A stretch of 64,000 nt of DNA from the NCBI GenBank assembly GCA_900404475.1, contig OUQQ01000002.1, positions 9,727-73,726 of the forward strand, read 5' to 3'. Position numbers and translations under genes: made by a program. A model generated the notes under the pieces. That model made no database searches and was not told where the DNA came from. It saw only the letters and a program-made list of their open reading frames with translations. Positions within the stretch are counted from its first letter, which is position 1. Each line of letters starts with the position of its first letter. Positions 24,525-35,980 of the stretch are shown piece after piece. Source of the stretch: Spongospora subterranea. Lineage: Eukaryota; Endomyxa; Phytomyxea; Plasmodiophorida; Plasmodiophoridae.

Positions 24525-25234
24525 GATGATGAGCAACTCAACGTGTTGATATACATCGGGATCACATCCCGACCCTGTCTGGACCATGATTCAGAATGCA
24601 CATTTTTTCACATTCGTGTTAGGTCTGTAATACTCGTATCTACGTTGGGGCCATCTGACGATCGCTTGTCATCCGGGCAGAAACACAGATTTGCGATAAG
24701 GACCTTCGCTATACTTTGCTCAGCAGTCTGCACCGACTCAATGGCAGTATGGAATTCATATCACCCGACTCACTAAACCCCAAACCTATTGGGACACAGG
24801 GGAAATTCCCTCTCGGAAAACCATTGACCCAGTCATGTCCCTTCAACGCAAACCAGCTGAGTTTTCATAAATCGAAGTTTGTCGCTTCGTCACGGCAGTT
24901 AGTTTAAGAGGTTGCCTCCGATTAAATTTTCGCGAGGCTGCCTCCTCGGAACTATTACGAATCCCTACATTAGTTCAACAGGGTTGAAGGATTTTTTTAA
25001 GAGGTTTTCTCCTCTTAGAATGCGCATCTTGAGATTAATCAGGGCCGGTCATGAAAGAAAATAAGGCACCGACCGATGACCTGAATGATGTTGGTGTCAC
25101 CTAATGAGCCAACAGTAGGTCATATATTGCCATTGAGTATCTTGACCTGTTTGTACGGTTCGACATGAATCTATTCAAAGGATCCGTACGATGGTCACTC
25201 ATTGTGGAAGGATCTTTGTGTTGAACAGTTTGAG
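24525..25234. other. Spacer, nothing supported
   Basis: Short frames only (24543-24776, 24716-24907). Near 24905-25015 the words aagaggttgcctcc and aagaggttttctcc recur. I see no gene. Confidence 0.3.
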
Positions 25235-26086
25235 ATGAATAATAGTATCAGGAACATCATCTGTATTGTAACCTGTGTATTCATCCCTACAGCTATTGGG
25301 TCGAATCTAACAGCCTTAACCGTTGTTTCTAAGATGTCGATAGATAGCCCATGGTCATCACCGTGTTTTGACATGTCCTATTCGGGAATCGATGTCAGCG
25401 ATACACGAACGTTAACAGTTGATCAACATATTCAAAATGTCAACTATATCGCCGTTCTTCAGATCACTGAGACGCTCTATACCAATGGCGGTTGCCAATC
25501 GGACTCGATCATGCTCACAAATCGATTCCAACTGGGTCTAAGACAGATTGCATCGACCGCTGAATCGCCCGATACATTCGACGTTGATCTCTCACCAATC
25601 ACGGTGAATGTCACATTTGAGAGCGAACTGGCACAATTGCTCTACGATCAGTTCTGTCCTGAATCGTCTGGACTTGGACGGGATCTCAATCAGCCTACAG
25701 ATATTACCGAGAAAGGGTGTGGAGACTTTGTGACAGGGTCGATCTCCTGTCCAGTTCATTATTCCAGGTTGAGGCTCACCGATCGCAACGAGCTAATTCT
25801 CTCCGATATATTCGTTCCCCTCGATCCAGGCATCGCTTGTTCCATATCGGAACGGGCTGTCAATTGTAAAGATCAGCCGAAATTCGTACCAGCCAAGCAT
25901 TCGATTCAGGAACAGGGACCCAATCGTGGATCAAACGCATCGTCTGCCCATCCCACGACCAAACAATCAGATCTAGAACTAATGGGAGAATTTGTCGGCA
26001 CTGAGACATCAGGATCTATATCTCGTTCGCCAAATCATTCAGTTCTGCTGATAGCATGGATATTAGGTTATCTTATGCTGCTTTGA
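25235..26086 (+). CDS. Secreted, probably GPI-anchored surface protein
   Basis: An intronless frame of 283 residues from the ATG at 25235 (MNNSIRNIICIVTCVFIPTA, a signal peptide). The ectodomain has about nine cysteines, N-glycosylation sequons (NVT, NAS, NHS) and no internal membrane segment. It ends in a Ser/Asn-rich stretch followed by a hydrophobic tail (LLIAWILGYLMLL) with nothing after it, as in GPI-anchor precursors. An in-frame non-ATG extension to 25202 exists but would hide the signal peptide. I recognise no family. A tail-anchored type I protein with no cytoplasmic part is the alternative. Confidence 0.68.
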   Translation: MNNSIRNIICIVTCVFIPTAIGSNLTALTVVSKMSIDSPWSSPCFDMSYSGIDVSDTRTLTVDQHIQNVNYIAVLQITETLYTNGGCQSDSIMLTNRFQLGLRQIASTAESPDTFDVDLSPITVNVTFESELAQLLYDQFCPESSGLGRDLNQPTDITEKGCGDFVTGSISCPVHYSRLRLTDRNELILSDIFVPLDPGIACSISERAVNCKDQPKFVPAKHSIQEQGPNRGSNASSAHPTTKQSDLELMGEFVGTETSGSISRSPNHSVLLIAWILGYLMLL

Positions 26087-26269
26087 CATAGTATTTGCAC
26101 TTTCGCCCTGTTCTGAAACCAGCTCGAAGCGAAGATCAACGCATGGGCAATCATGCACCAATTTGAGTGTTGACGACCCAATAATGAACAAAAATGTATT
26201 CTAATCTCTACACCTATCCCACGGAATTTGTATTATATTTAGCGACTAATTACAAACAATAAGCGAGAT

Positions 26270-26355
26270 GTGCCATTGTAGCGGAATTGGTTATACAATC
26301 AACCCGCTGTAGGTTCCACATGCGTAATGCCGCGGGTTCAATCCCCGGACAGTAC
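26270..26355 (+). tRNA. tRNA-like element, probably decayed
   Basis: An A-box match (tagcggaattgg) and a B-box match (ggttcaatcc) lie at the right spacing for a tRNA, and a T-arm with 4 of 5 pairs (gcggg / cccgg) can form. The acceptor ends pair poorly (5 of 7 counting one G-U), and the anticodon arm folds in more than one way: one register shows a GTA triplet after T33, another shows CTG. The region between anticodon and T-arm is long. It could be a tRNA pseudogene, an intron-bearing tRNA or a tRNA-derived SINE head. Confidence 0.33.
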
Positions 26356-26949
26356 TGCGCAAAAAATGAAGCAGTGAAGACCTAACTCAGCTCATTCTGA
26401 ACAGCATATTTTGCACATGAAATGAGACACTTCAACAAATCGGAGCTTCAATTGTTTTTTGTTTGATGAAAGAGGTTGCTTCAACAGACAATGAAAGAGG
26501 GTGCTCCAAGAGGGTCCATGTGTTGAGGTACATGTTGCAATGCAAATTACGTGCTGAAAGAACCAATGTATCATGTAAACACTTGTATTTGATTGAAATT
26601 GAGCACCGTTTTCATTTTCAACGGGTTGGGGCTGTCTCAGATATGGTGAGAAATGCATTCGATATCCAGATTATTATTGAGCTGTGATAAGTTAATGAAC
26701 GACAGAAGTAGTCGCTGAACAAGCACGTAACGTAAGCGATGAGACGACTTGCGACAAACTTTCTCGACTCAGGAACTCAAGGCGCGAGATGAGCACATTA
26801 ACATCATCGACGGGTTACGTAGTGGCGCCAAAACAGATTTGCCGAATTCTCCCCTGATGATGACACTTTTGTACTAAGATATCTTTCCTGTTCGATCATG
26901 CGTACGCTCAGGAATTCGATTACCCACAGGATTTGACTTTTGCCACGGC
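26356..26949. other. Spacer, nothing supported
   Basis: Short frames in both directions (26392-26658 minus, 26463-26687 plus). The 26740-26900 stretch reads in one plus frame as FSPDDDTFVLRYL, faintly like the start of a CRAL-TRIO N domain, but with no continuation. Confidence 0.3.
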
Positions 26950-27725
26950 ATGTCGATGTGCAACTATTCGTCAAAGACCCTGATGGGTAATTGGTGTGAG
27001 GATAGGTTAGCTCCATGCAAAATACTGTCTGATGTACATGTTCGACCTGTGGACAACGAGGTGAAAACAGGAAGAATGAAGCGGTTTGTTAATCCTACAA
27101 CCAAAGGAACTATAGCTGATTATGGAATGGTGATTATGGATTCTTTTCCGTGTTCCTAGGAAGGGCTAAATGTATTGTACTGTGTTCGCAGAATGAATGG
27201 AAAAGCACGAATAAGTCTAGCCTGGCCTGGCCAAAAAAAAGCTGCAAGTCTGCTCAAGACATCAAAATGATTCGATTAAAGACATTCAGTCCCGAGCAGT
27301 CTACTCGCAAAGTATCAGGACCGTCTGTTGGATTTGGAGCCGTTCTTCCTCACCACGTTGTTCACCAATTCAGCAGGTTTAGATGAAGTAAGGTTAATTC
27401 TTTTGAATCTCATTCAGAACTTGTTTAATCAGGGCATTAGCCTCAACATCGCATTCTGCATTTGGGGGTCCTTACGCCGATGATAGCCTAAGGCGGGTTT
27501 CGTTTGCCCCAGTGGATCTGGCGATTCCAGCTGGGATGTCATCGGAATATTGTGAACGTAAAAACGAAATCAAATATAGAGCAGCCCATAAGGTAATTAG
27601 TAACTCATGATCTCAATATTCCCACTACAATTTTAACCCAAATTCAGTTCAAACCAGAGTCTGATGTTCCTGCTACATCTCTCCCCGGTATTGGCACATA
27701 TCACTTTCACCAAATTAAACATTAA
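26950..27725 (+). CDS. Putative ciliary microtubule-associated protein
   Basis: Four exons (26950-27129, 27192-27376, 27418-27592, 27648-27725) join in phase to 205 residues. The N-terminus has SSKTLMGNWCEDRLAP, like the short (S/T)xxLxGNWxEER motif I associate with axonemal microtubule-associated proteins such as CFAP107. The middle has the pattern PTTKGTIADYGMNEW and SVGFGAVLPHHVVHQFSR. The protein is basic, Pro/Lys-rich and has no membrane segment or globular domain, as is usual for microtubule inner proteins. The assignment is by motif resemblance only. It lies 1.6 kb upstream of a DNAJB13-like gene on the same strand, which fits a flagellated organism. Confidence 0.5.
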
Positions 27726-27769
27726 TGATGGCATTGCTGGTGCTATGTATGCAACTGCGTTCCCTTTTA

Positions 27770-28123
27770 TCATCGATTATTCTTGATGCCCTTGTGCCAA
27801 ACACCATGATCAGTAAAGTATGAGTATGGTTCCTGCTTTTTTCGCCAACGTAGCACAAAGTCACATGGATTGGACAACTGTTATCTGAATTAATCCCGAA
27901 CCGGCGCCTGACACTTCGATTCGTGACGAGATAATGGCATAGAGACGTTTGCTGGGTTGTGCTCAATTGTAAGACTGAGATCGATGACATTTGAGTTGCA
28001 CCATGGACCCGCGGTCCTTGGCCTTGGGGGGATCGCATTGCGCGTCCATAAATGATGGCCAACAGCCGACAGATCAATAACATGAACCTGTGACTTCAGT
28101 GGCGCCAAAATCTGATGACACAC
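27770..28123 (-). CDS. Small hypothetical protein
   Basis: The ATG at 28123 (MCHQILAPLKSQVHVIDLSA) leads to a frame containing CNSNVIDLSLTIEHNPAN, which splices over about 70 bp (GTCTCT...ATAACAG) to LSNPCDFVLRWRKKQEPYSY and a stop at 27770. The result is about 95 residues, basic at the C-terminus. I considered a link to the KEOPS subunit CGI121/TPRKB because of one similar stretch and could not sustain it. It is arranged head-to-head with the nuclease gene, 44 bases apart, so the two may share a promoter region. Confidence 0.4.
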
Positions 28124-28167
28124 CTAGAGACGCCCGTTGTGTTCTCATCTCCAACACCATATTACCT

Positions 28168-29038
28168 ATGGGCGATAGGCCCTACAATATACGGCGACCT
28201 CGTTGCCGACCATCATGGACCTGTACGCTCCTGATACATATTGGGGCAATGGTGGCCGCTGTCATAATAGCGCTCTATTTACTAAATATCAATAGCGAGA
28301 TCGTCATTCTCGACTATGATGGGTTCAACCTTCATTATGATTGTACACATCATACCGCATTGAGGTTCTCGTACTCGTTATCATACGATATTGGAAACGT
28401 TCGCCGACCAAAGGGGTTCAACTTCGATCCTGATCTTGACCGATCATGCCAGCAATATTCTCGGTCTAGTTATTCTAAAATTCGACAAGGATATGATCGA
28501 GGGCATCTTGTTCCATCTAATCATATGGATTCTGATCTCAAACTAATCCTTAGGTCGCATTATATGACGAATATTGTACCACAGGTAATATCAATATATA
28601 TCATGGTCGTTATTTTTTAGAGTCCTTTTTGAGTCTACAAATATATAGATATCTTCATTCAATCGAGGAATATGGCTCCAAACAGAAGAGATTGCCGAAT
28701 GCTATCGCGACATTAGTCCCATTGACGTCCTCGGTGGAGTAATATACACCGATGATTATTCCAGAGACTTTTTTGTGAAGAGTCATGGCATTCGGACCCC
28801 ATATTATTTCTGGAAAGTAATCATCAACTATAAAAACAATACAGGAACTCCTGAAATCATATCTTGGCTGATACCAAATGAAGAGAAGCTTGGACCTTTA
28901 ACCTCATACCTGGCATCAGTTGTGGAAATTGAGTCAAAATTAACTGACAATGTTGGGCCAATTGGTCTACGTCCTTCACTAAAGACTCTCAAAGCCACAA
29001 CTAATTGGCCATTACCGCTTGGCTGCGACAAAAGTTAA
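28168..29038 (+). CDS. Membrane-anchored DNA/RNA non-specific endonuclease (EndoG/NUC1 family)
   Basis: Two exons (28168-28584, 28649-29038) give 268 residues. A single membrane segment near residues 20-42 (LLIHIGAMVAAVIIALYLL) precedes a beta-beta-alpha-Me nuclease core. The catalytic signature is YDRGHLVPSNHMDSD (the DRGH motif, with His as general base), then MTNIVPQ and, after the intron, FNRGIW followed by a conserved Glu, as in EndoG and Serratia-type nucleases (NxxxE metal site). The second half (GGVIYTDDYSRDF, TPYYFWKVIINY) matches the family fold. These enzymes cut DNA and RNA; the N-terminal anchor suggests a mitochondrial inner-membrane or secretory-membrane location. The start at 28168 is the first ATG in the frame. 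Confidence 0.85.
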
Positions 29039-29337
29039 TACATACCGGAATACTACAATTGTTGATAGTAAACTTGTATAGGGAATTGATACCACTTCAA
29101 TCATGTATTTTTACATATGAATCTCCCATTAATCGATAATAGCCTGACAAGATTTAGTACGGTTCCAGAGGGTTTCGATCACGATGTGGTTGATGCTCGT
29201 ATAATATTTGTTGTATTGGTTGGTGACCATGCATTATTCATCAATTACCAAACCCTTTGATTGACAGGGTATCAGGCGTGTGCCCGAGGTATTCTAAAGC
29301 CAGTAACTGTGAATCGCATTTACGTGCAATTAGCACA
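29039..29337. other. Spacer upstream of the DnaJ gene
   Basis: AT-rich, about 300 bp, no open frame of note. It probably holds the DnaJ promoter and the nuclease 3' end. Confidence 0.4.
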
Positions 29338-30375
29338 ATGGGAAAAAACTACTACTCCATCTTGCGTATCAACAGAACCGCATCTGATGTTGAGCTCAAA
29401 AAGGGATTTAGGAAGCAGGCATTGATCTGGTAATATATAAAACCAATGCTCTGGGCTTGCGGTTTGATACTATGAATCCTAGGCATCCTGAGAGAAATCC
29501 ACAAGACGTGGTTGGAGCTCGAACAAAGTTCGACGATATCTGTGAAGCATATTGTGTGTTGAGCAACTGTAAGATGAGGAACTGATGAGGGAGAGAATCT
29601 TTTTGATGACATTATATCGTGTTAAGTGGCAAGTAGGGCAATATATGATATACATGGCGAAGAAATCTTGAAAAGAGGGATACCTGATGGATATGGAGGA
29701 TATCAGAACGCATGGGTGAAAACACTCTCCAGCGAACAGGTCTTTAACACCTTCTTCGGATCCAGCAACCCTTTTATGGTTGATGAAAGAGTAATGGCAG
29801 AATCATTACCAGTACGTGCTGTTCTCCAGATTGAGCCGATTAAATGTGTCATATATGCGGCGTTAGAAGAAATTTATTCGGGATTTTTGAGGTCGGTGAC
29901 CATCACAAGACAAATCATGAACCATGATCAAAAGACATCATCCGATCAAGAAGTCACCTTGAAAGTACCGATTGCCAAAGGCGCTATTGCAGGAACTAAG
30001 GTCTTATTTGAATCAGCTGGGCATCAAAGACAAGGGCAAACAGGACATGTCGAGTTTGAGATCCGGATAGCACCGCATCCTATATACAGAAGGGAAGGAG
30101 ACAATCTGGTTGTGAAGAAGGAGTTATATATAACAGAGGCATTAACTGGGGGATCTGTCCGAATATCGACATTGGATGGGCGAACGTTAAGCATTGCTAT
30201 CAGTAAAGTGATACTACCAGGATCCAGAACTCTGGTATCTGGGGAAGGGCTCATCGGGCCTACAGGTAACCGGGGTGACCTCTTCATCGAATATCAGGTC
30301 AAGTACCCAGATCAAATCTCGCTGGCAAATAAACAGGCACTTCGGCATCTTCTTCCTGTTCCTGTTGACGGATAA
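29338..30375 (+). CDS. DNAJB13: DNAJB13-like axonemal type II DnaJ
   Basis: Three exons (29338-29429, 29483-29568, 29627-30375) give 308 residues, close to the human DNAJB13 length. The J domain starts GKNYYSILRINRTASDVELK. The loop that in active DnaJ proteins reads HPD reads HPE here (ALIWHPERNPQD), so Hsp70 stimulation is doubtful. DNAJB13 proteins also have an altered loop. After the J domain, AIYDIHGEEILKRGIPDGYG and VFNTFFGSSNPF align with the DNAJB13 linker. The C-terminal peptide-binding domains follow (EEIYSGFLRSVTITRQ, VKKELYITEALTGG, TLDGRTLSIAIS, GDLFIEYQVKYPDQ). DNAJB13 is a radial-spoke component of motile cilia. The start is the first ATG, immediately upstream of the J domain. 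Confidence 0.82.
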
Positions 30376-30469
30376 ATGCCAGGAGATTGTTGTTCTTGCT
30401 TATGCAGATCATGCGAAAGAAAAAAATACAAAAAAATCCTTTTTCATTGGGAAACACTTTTCAAGTGGA

Positions 30470-30498
30470 GTGGCGGCCTTTTTAAAAAAGGCCGCCAC
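30470..30498. promoter_or_regulatory. Near-perfect palindrome (hairpin)
   Basis: The arms gtggcggcctttt and aaaaggccgccac face each other with almost no loop, about 95 bp after the DnaJ stop codon. It could be a 3' processing or termination hairpin or a foldback end. Its function is unknown. Confidence 0.4.
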
Positions 30499-30668
30499 CC
30501 TGTACTGTACAGATTAGGTAAGGTGTATCGTATCTGCTGAGTCGAGTATAGGTGCAGTAATGTGCACTGTATATGGTAAGGGTGTCCACTGCCCTTGATC
30601 ATATCACATTCGTATCCCCCCGTTCATGAACATTCCCCCATTTTGATAGTAATCTCATCAGTGCACAA

Positions 30669-32712
<2,044 letters not shown>

Positions 32713-32812
32713 TTTGATAGCAAAATTTCGGTCATATCCAACGTTTTGCACCGTAATATAATTTTTAATATCTCACACACTCAACAAGCCACTTTTACGA
32801 GACTTTTATGTG

Positions 32813-33733
32813 TCAAGCTATTTTTCCTCCACTAGAAAAGTTGATTCTTGCTGCAGCTATTCGTAAAGCCTTTGTTCGCCTAATATTTTTGACGCGGAAA
32901 AAAAATATTTGCTGGATACGTTTTCGAATGGATGCTTTTAGGTTGCCAAGCGCACCAAATTTTACTCTAGTTTGAAGCCAAGCCCATTTTTGGATGGGAT
33001 CTCTAGGCAATGTAGAATGTGCCGAAAAATCTGTGGCGTTTTTCATCACTTGAATCCACGATCTTTGTGTAGCAAGCAAGCCATCTTGTTCATTCGTGAC
33101 TCTATCTAGCTGTTTTAAGTGACCAGCATCGACGGTGACTTGTCCTTGTGCTGCCATAATCGATATCCATGCGCTTTGAATATCCATTGCATTTTGTAAC
33201 TGGTCAATCACATTCTTTACTAGCAAACAATCCTATGAACATAAACACAAGGACGGTCTATCAGCACGTGTATCACAGGGACATATGGTTAATACTTCGG
33301 AAACTAGTCTGACCACGTCTTGAAGGGAATCCTGCAATCCTTCGTCGCATTCGTTTTGTATTGAAAGCTCTCCAAACATATCAGCACTATGTTGTAATAG
33401 CTTGGGTAAGTTCGCAATGATATTTGTTGATTTTGTACGAATAACGTCGCACATGGCAAGATACTTTGGCAAAAGACCGGTTTTAACACGGAATGACTTT
33501 CCTTTTTTACCGTCATCGCTACTGAAAGAATTATTTACCGACTTGTCGGTGGTGGCAATATTAGCAGACGTTGATCTTCGTGAAGCGCGAAGGTTTTGGC
33601 TAATAGCAACACCCTTGTTGAGACGACTTTTTGAGTCGGCTCGCCGTTGAATGGTGCTGGGTTCGTTCAATAAGTCTGGCGTCGTTGGTCGCCGACCGGC
33701 TACGGATCTAATGGCAGTCGATGGAATATTCAT
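32813..33733 (-). CDS. Hypothetical helical protein
   Basis: Two exons. The first runs from the ATG at 33733 (MNIPSTAIRSVAGRRP) to GTTTCCGAA and the second from GATTGTTTG (33232) to a stop at 32813; the intron is about 64 bp. The product is near 280 residues: a basic, Ser/Arg-rich N-terminus, then helices such as LPKYLAMCDVIRTKSTNIIA and KNVIDQLQNAMDIQSAWISI, and a Lys/Arg-rich C-terminus. There is no membrane segment and no family that I recognise. It is tail-to-tail with the TH1-AGC kinase gene, the two stops being about 100 bp apart. Confidence 0.6.
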
Positions 33734-33864
33734 CGTACTGTTATGGGCCTCGACAAAGATGTCCAAGATCGATCGCACAATCAACAACCAAAAATATCCT
33801 GAAACAAAAGACAGTGATTGTGTATTATTAACAGAGAAATTGAAGAACAACTGATCACAGGCGA

Positions 33865-35194
33865 TCAGTCTCTGCTGTCCTTGATAAGCCTTTCGTCCAT
33901 GAGACCATGACTAATATTTTTGTACCAAAATTCAAACAACCGCATTGGCTCCAGATTTCTAACAGAACTGAATTGTCGATATTTCTTGGCGTGTAAAAGT
34001 CGATGTTCCTTCTGTTCCCATATCTTGTAAATCCAGTTCTGTAAGTTTTCCTCGCAATCAAATGGTATGTCGGCCATACTATGGCGCACAACATGCAGAT
34101 GCACTTGAGCTCCTGGACCTCCTGAGAAAAACTCAAATAATGTCGGCGGACCGTTCTAAATTAGGAACATCAGCAAAACTTGCAGTCTGCGAACTGAAAA
34201 TATACAGGAAATGCGATAGTGATATCGTAAACAGCATCGAGCAATGACCTAGCGCCGGCAAATGTTGCATAAAGGCCTTTGACACGGGGGTATAAAGTCT
34301 CTTGAAGGATAGGCAGCGATCGAGAGCGAGCGAATTCAGCACTGGCAGATAAGGTCTCAGGGGTTTTACGATGCCCCTCAAGAAATGACATTAACCACAC
34401 AGGAACCTGAACCATTAACAAGATATAGGAAGGAATATCAGTGAAAAGGAGGTCGATACCGTTGGTCGAGAGTTCAATGAGTGAAATGCTGCTTGAATTT
34501 TCGAGGAATCTGTTGTCCAGTCGCGATCAATGAATATACAATCAACTAGAGCCACTAATTGGGCATTGCCAATGAGCATAATCAAAAACGAATGGGCGTT
34601 GCTGATTACTGGCAGGTCCAAAGGGGAAATATGTTCGAATAACTTTCTTGGCAAAAAACTTGACGTTTCCAATGCGAAACCTTCTGGCCTGGTACCACAC
34701 TTCACTACGAGCAAAACATTTCAATAGCTCTTACAGCGATAGTGAACATGAAAAAGGGATCCATGGTGGAGCAATGGTTGGAGATAAGCAGGGCTGACTC
34801 CTCATATGGGAGTACGTCTCCGGTGATGACTACATCGACCTTGGCGATATATTCGATAACAATGATCCAGAACATGTAATACCATGACGATAATGCAGTT
34901 GTGACCTGAGCCCATCTCTATAAGGGATAACACACTACATAAGGAGGACAGCAGAGTTAGTGTGTTGGGATTACAGTGGGGTTCAGTGGGAGCAACGTGA
35001 TATAGAGTATCGCTAACAATGGGATACCCATTATACATGGGACCGATACCAACAGTAGAGAGATCAATCCTCTCGTTACGCGCCATACCCTGTCGAATAC
35101 CGATAATGGGGGGGACACGAACCCCATCGTTCTTTACTGAATGAAACGTCAATTCGATCTTAGCGCAATATTGTCGAGTCCAGTTGGCTGTCAT
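33865..35194 (-). CDS. 1-acyl-glycerol-3-phosphate / lysocardiolipin acyltransferase family
   Basis: A multi-exon gene from MTANWTRQYCAKIELTF at 35194 to a stop at 33865. It shows the acyltransferase blocks of the AGPAT3/4/5-LCLAT1 group: block I NHCSTMD (H-x4-D) within EESALLISNHCSTMDP, block II near KFFAKKVIRTYFP, block III FLEGHRKTPE (EG-x-R), and the family-specific stretch ETLYPRVKGLYATFAGARSL then LLDAVYDITIAF. The C-terminus (VHLHVVRHSMADIPFD, LLHAKKYRQF) corresponds to the conserved region after block IV. These membrane enzymes acylate lysophosphatidic acid or lysocardiolipin in the ER or mitochondria. Which acceptor this one uses cannot be told. Introns of about 50-60 bp interrupt the frame several times, and exon limits are approximate. 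Confidence 0.8.
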
Positions 35195-35359
35195 GGGGTG
35201 GTACAGTACTACCTGTAGGTACTTACCACATGGCAGACTGCAATTATAAATTACCAGGCGGCTGTTTATCGTGACGGTTTTTTATTTCATCACTTCGATT
35301 CCATTAGCACTCATGGCAAACAAACACAGATATGTCGATCGATTTCAGCTTAATTTAGT

Positions 35360-35925
35360 ATGAAAACTATGGGTTTGAGAACGAATCAGGTGCGTTGGTT
35401 GTGTCAACATTTGATGAGAGAGATTAGGGCGAAAATGATCTCCAAAGGGCATTTGTTCGTCAGAGCTGATCGAGTTTATTTGCAGAATTTTCTCTGTCGC
35501 TATCAAAGAATTATGAGTGGATGTAGAGGCCTGTCCGCGTCCATTAGATTTACTATGTATTGGCGAAGAAGCTGGCGCACAGATGAGTGAAATTATAACA
35601 GTAACAACTTATTCTGCTTCGAAAGTGACGACGTTACCTCTGGAACGTTGACCGAAAATAATCCTCAGGAAAATTTGAACTAGTCGAGAAGGCGTCCAAC
35701 ACTTTTCGCAGTATCAAAGCCAGCCTTTTCCATAGCGAGGTCTTCACTACCGCACCGAATCAAATGTTTACCTTTCCGGGCTCACCCCTGTGTGCCTATT
35801 GGCATACCTAACCTTGTCAGCGTTAATTTTGATAGACGCCGGCAGGCTTCTGTTTCCGCACTTCGCTCTCTGATTGGTTTTCCAGATTTGGATAAAAACC
35901 AAAATTTAGCGAACATTCAGCTCTG
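35360..35925 (+). CDS. Possible small hypothetical gene
   Basis: The ATG at 35360 opens MKTMGLRTNQ, followed by a GTGCGT donor. A later open segment in another frame, after the acceptor AACTAG near 35685, reads SRRRPTLFAVSKPAFSIARS through FDRRRQASVSALRSLIGF to a stop at 35925. The pieces between them are ambiguous, and three different splicings stay open. The protein would be basic, around 120-150 residues. No family is recognised, and it may not be a gene. Confidence 0.3.
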
Positions 35926-35980
35926 ACGAAGTAAAGGAAACAAGGGAACGTGAAGTCTAATCGTGAGATATTTATGTGTC

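Noticed and set aside
26740..26900. CRAL-TRIO (Sec14) N-terminal fragment
   Set aside because: One short DDDTFVLRYL match with no following domain in any frame.
27770..28123. KEOPS subunit CGI121/TPRKB homologue
   Set aside because: One stretch looked similar to the family (an RRFGINSDNS-like phrase) but sits in a different frame from the best spliced model, and the rest does not align.
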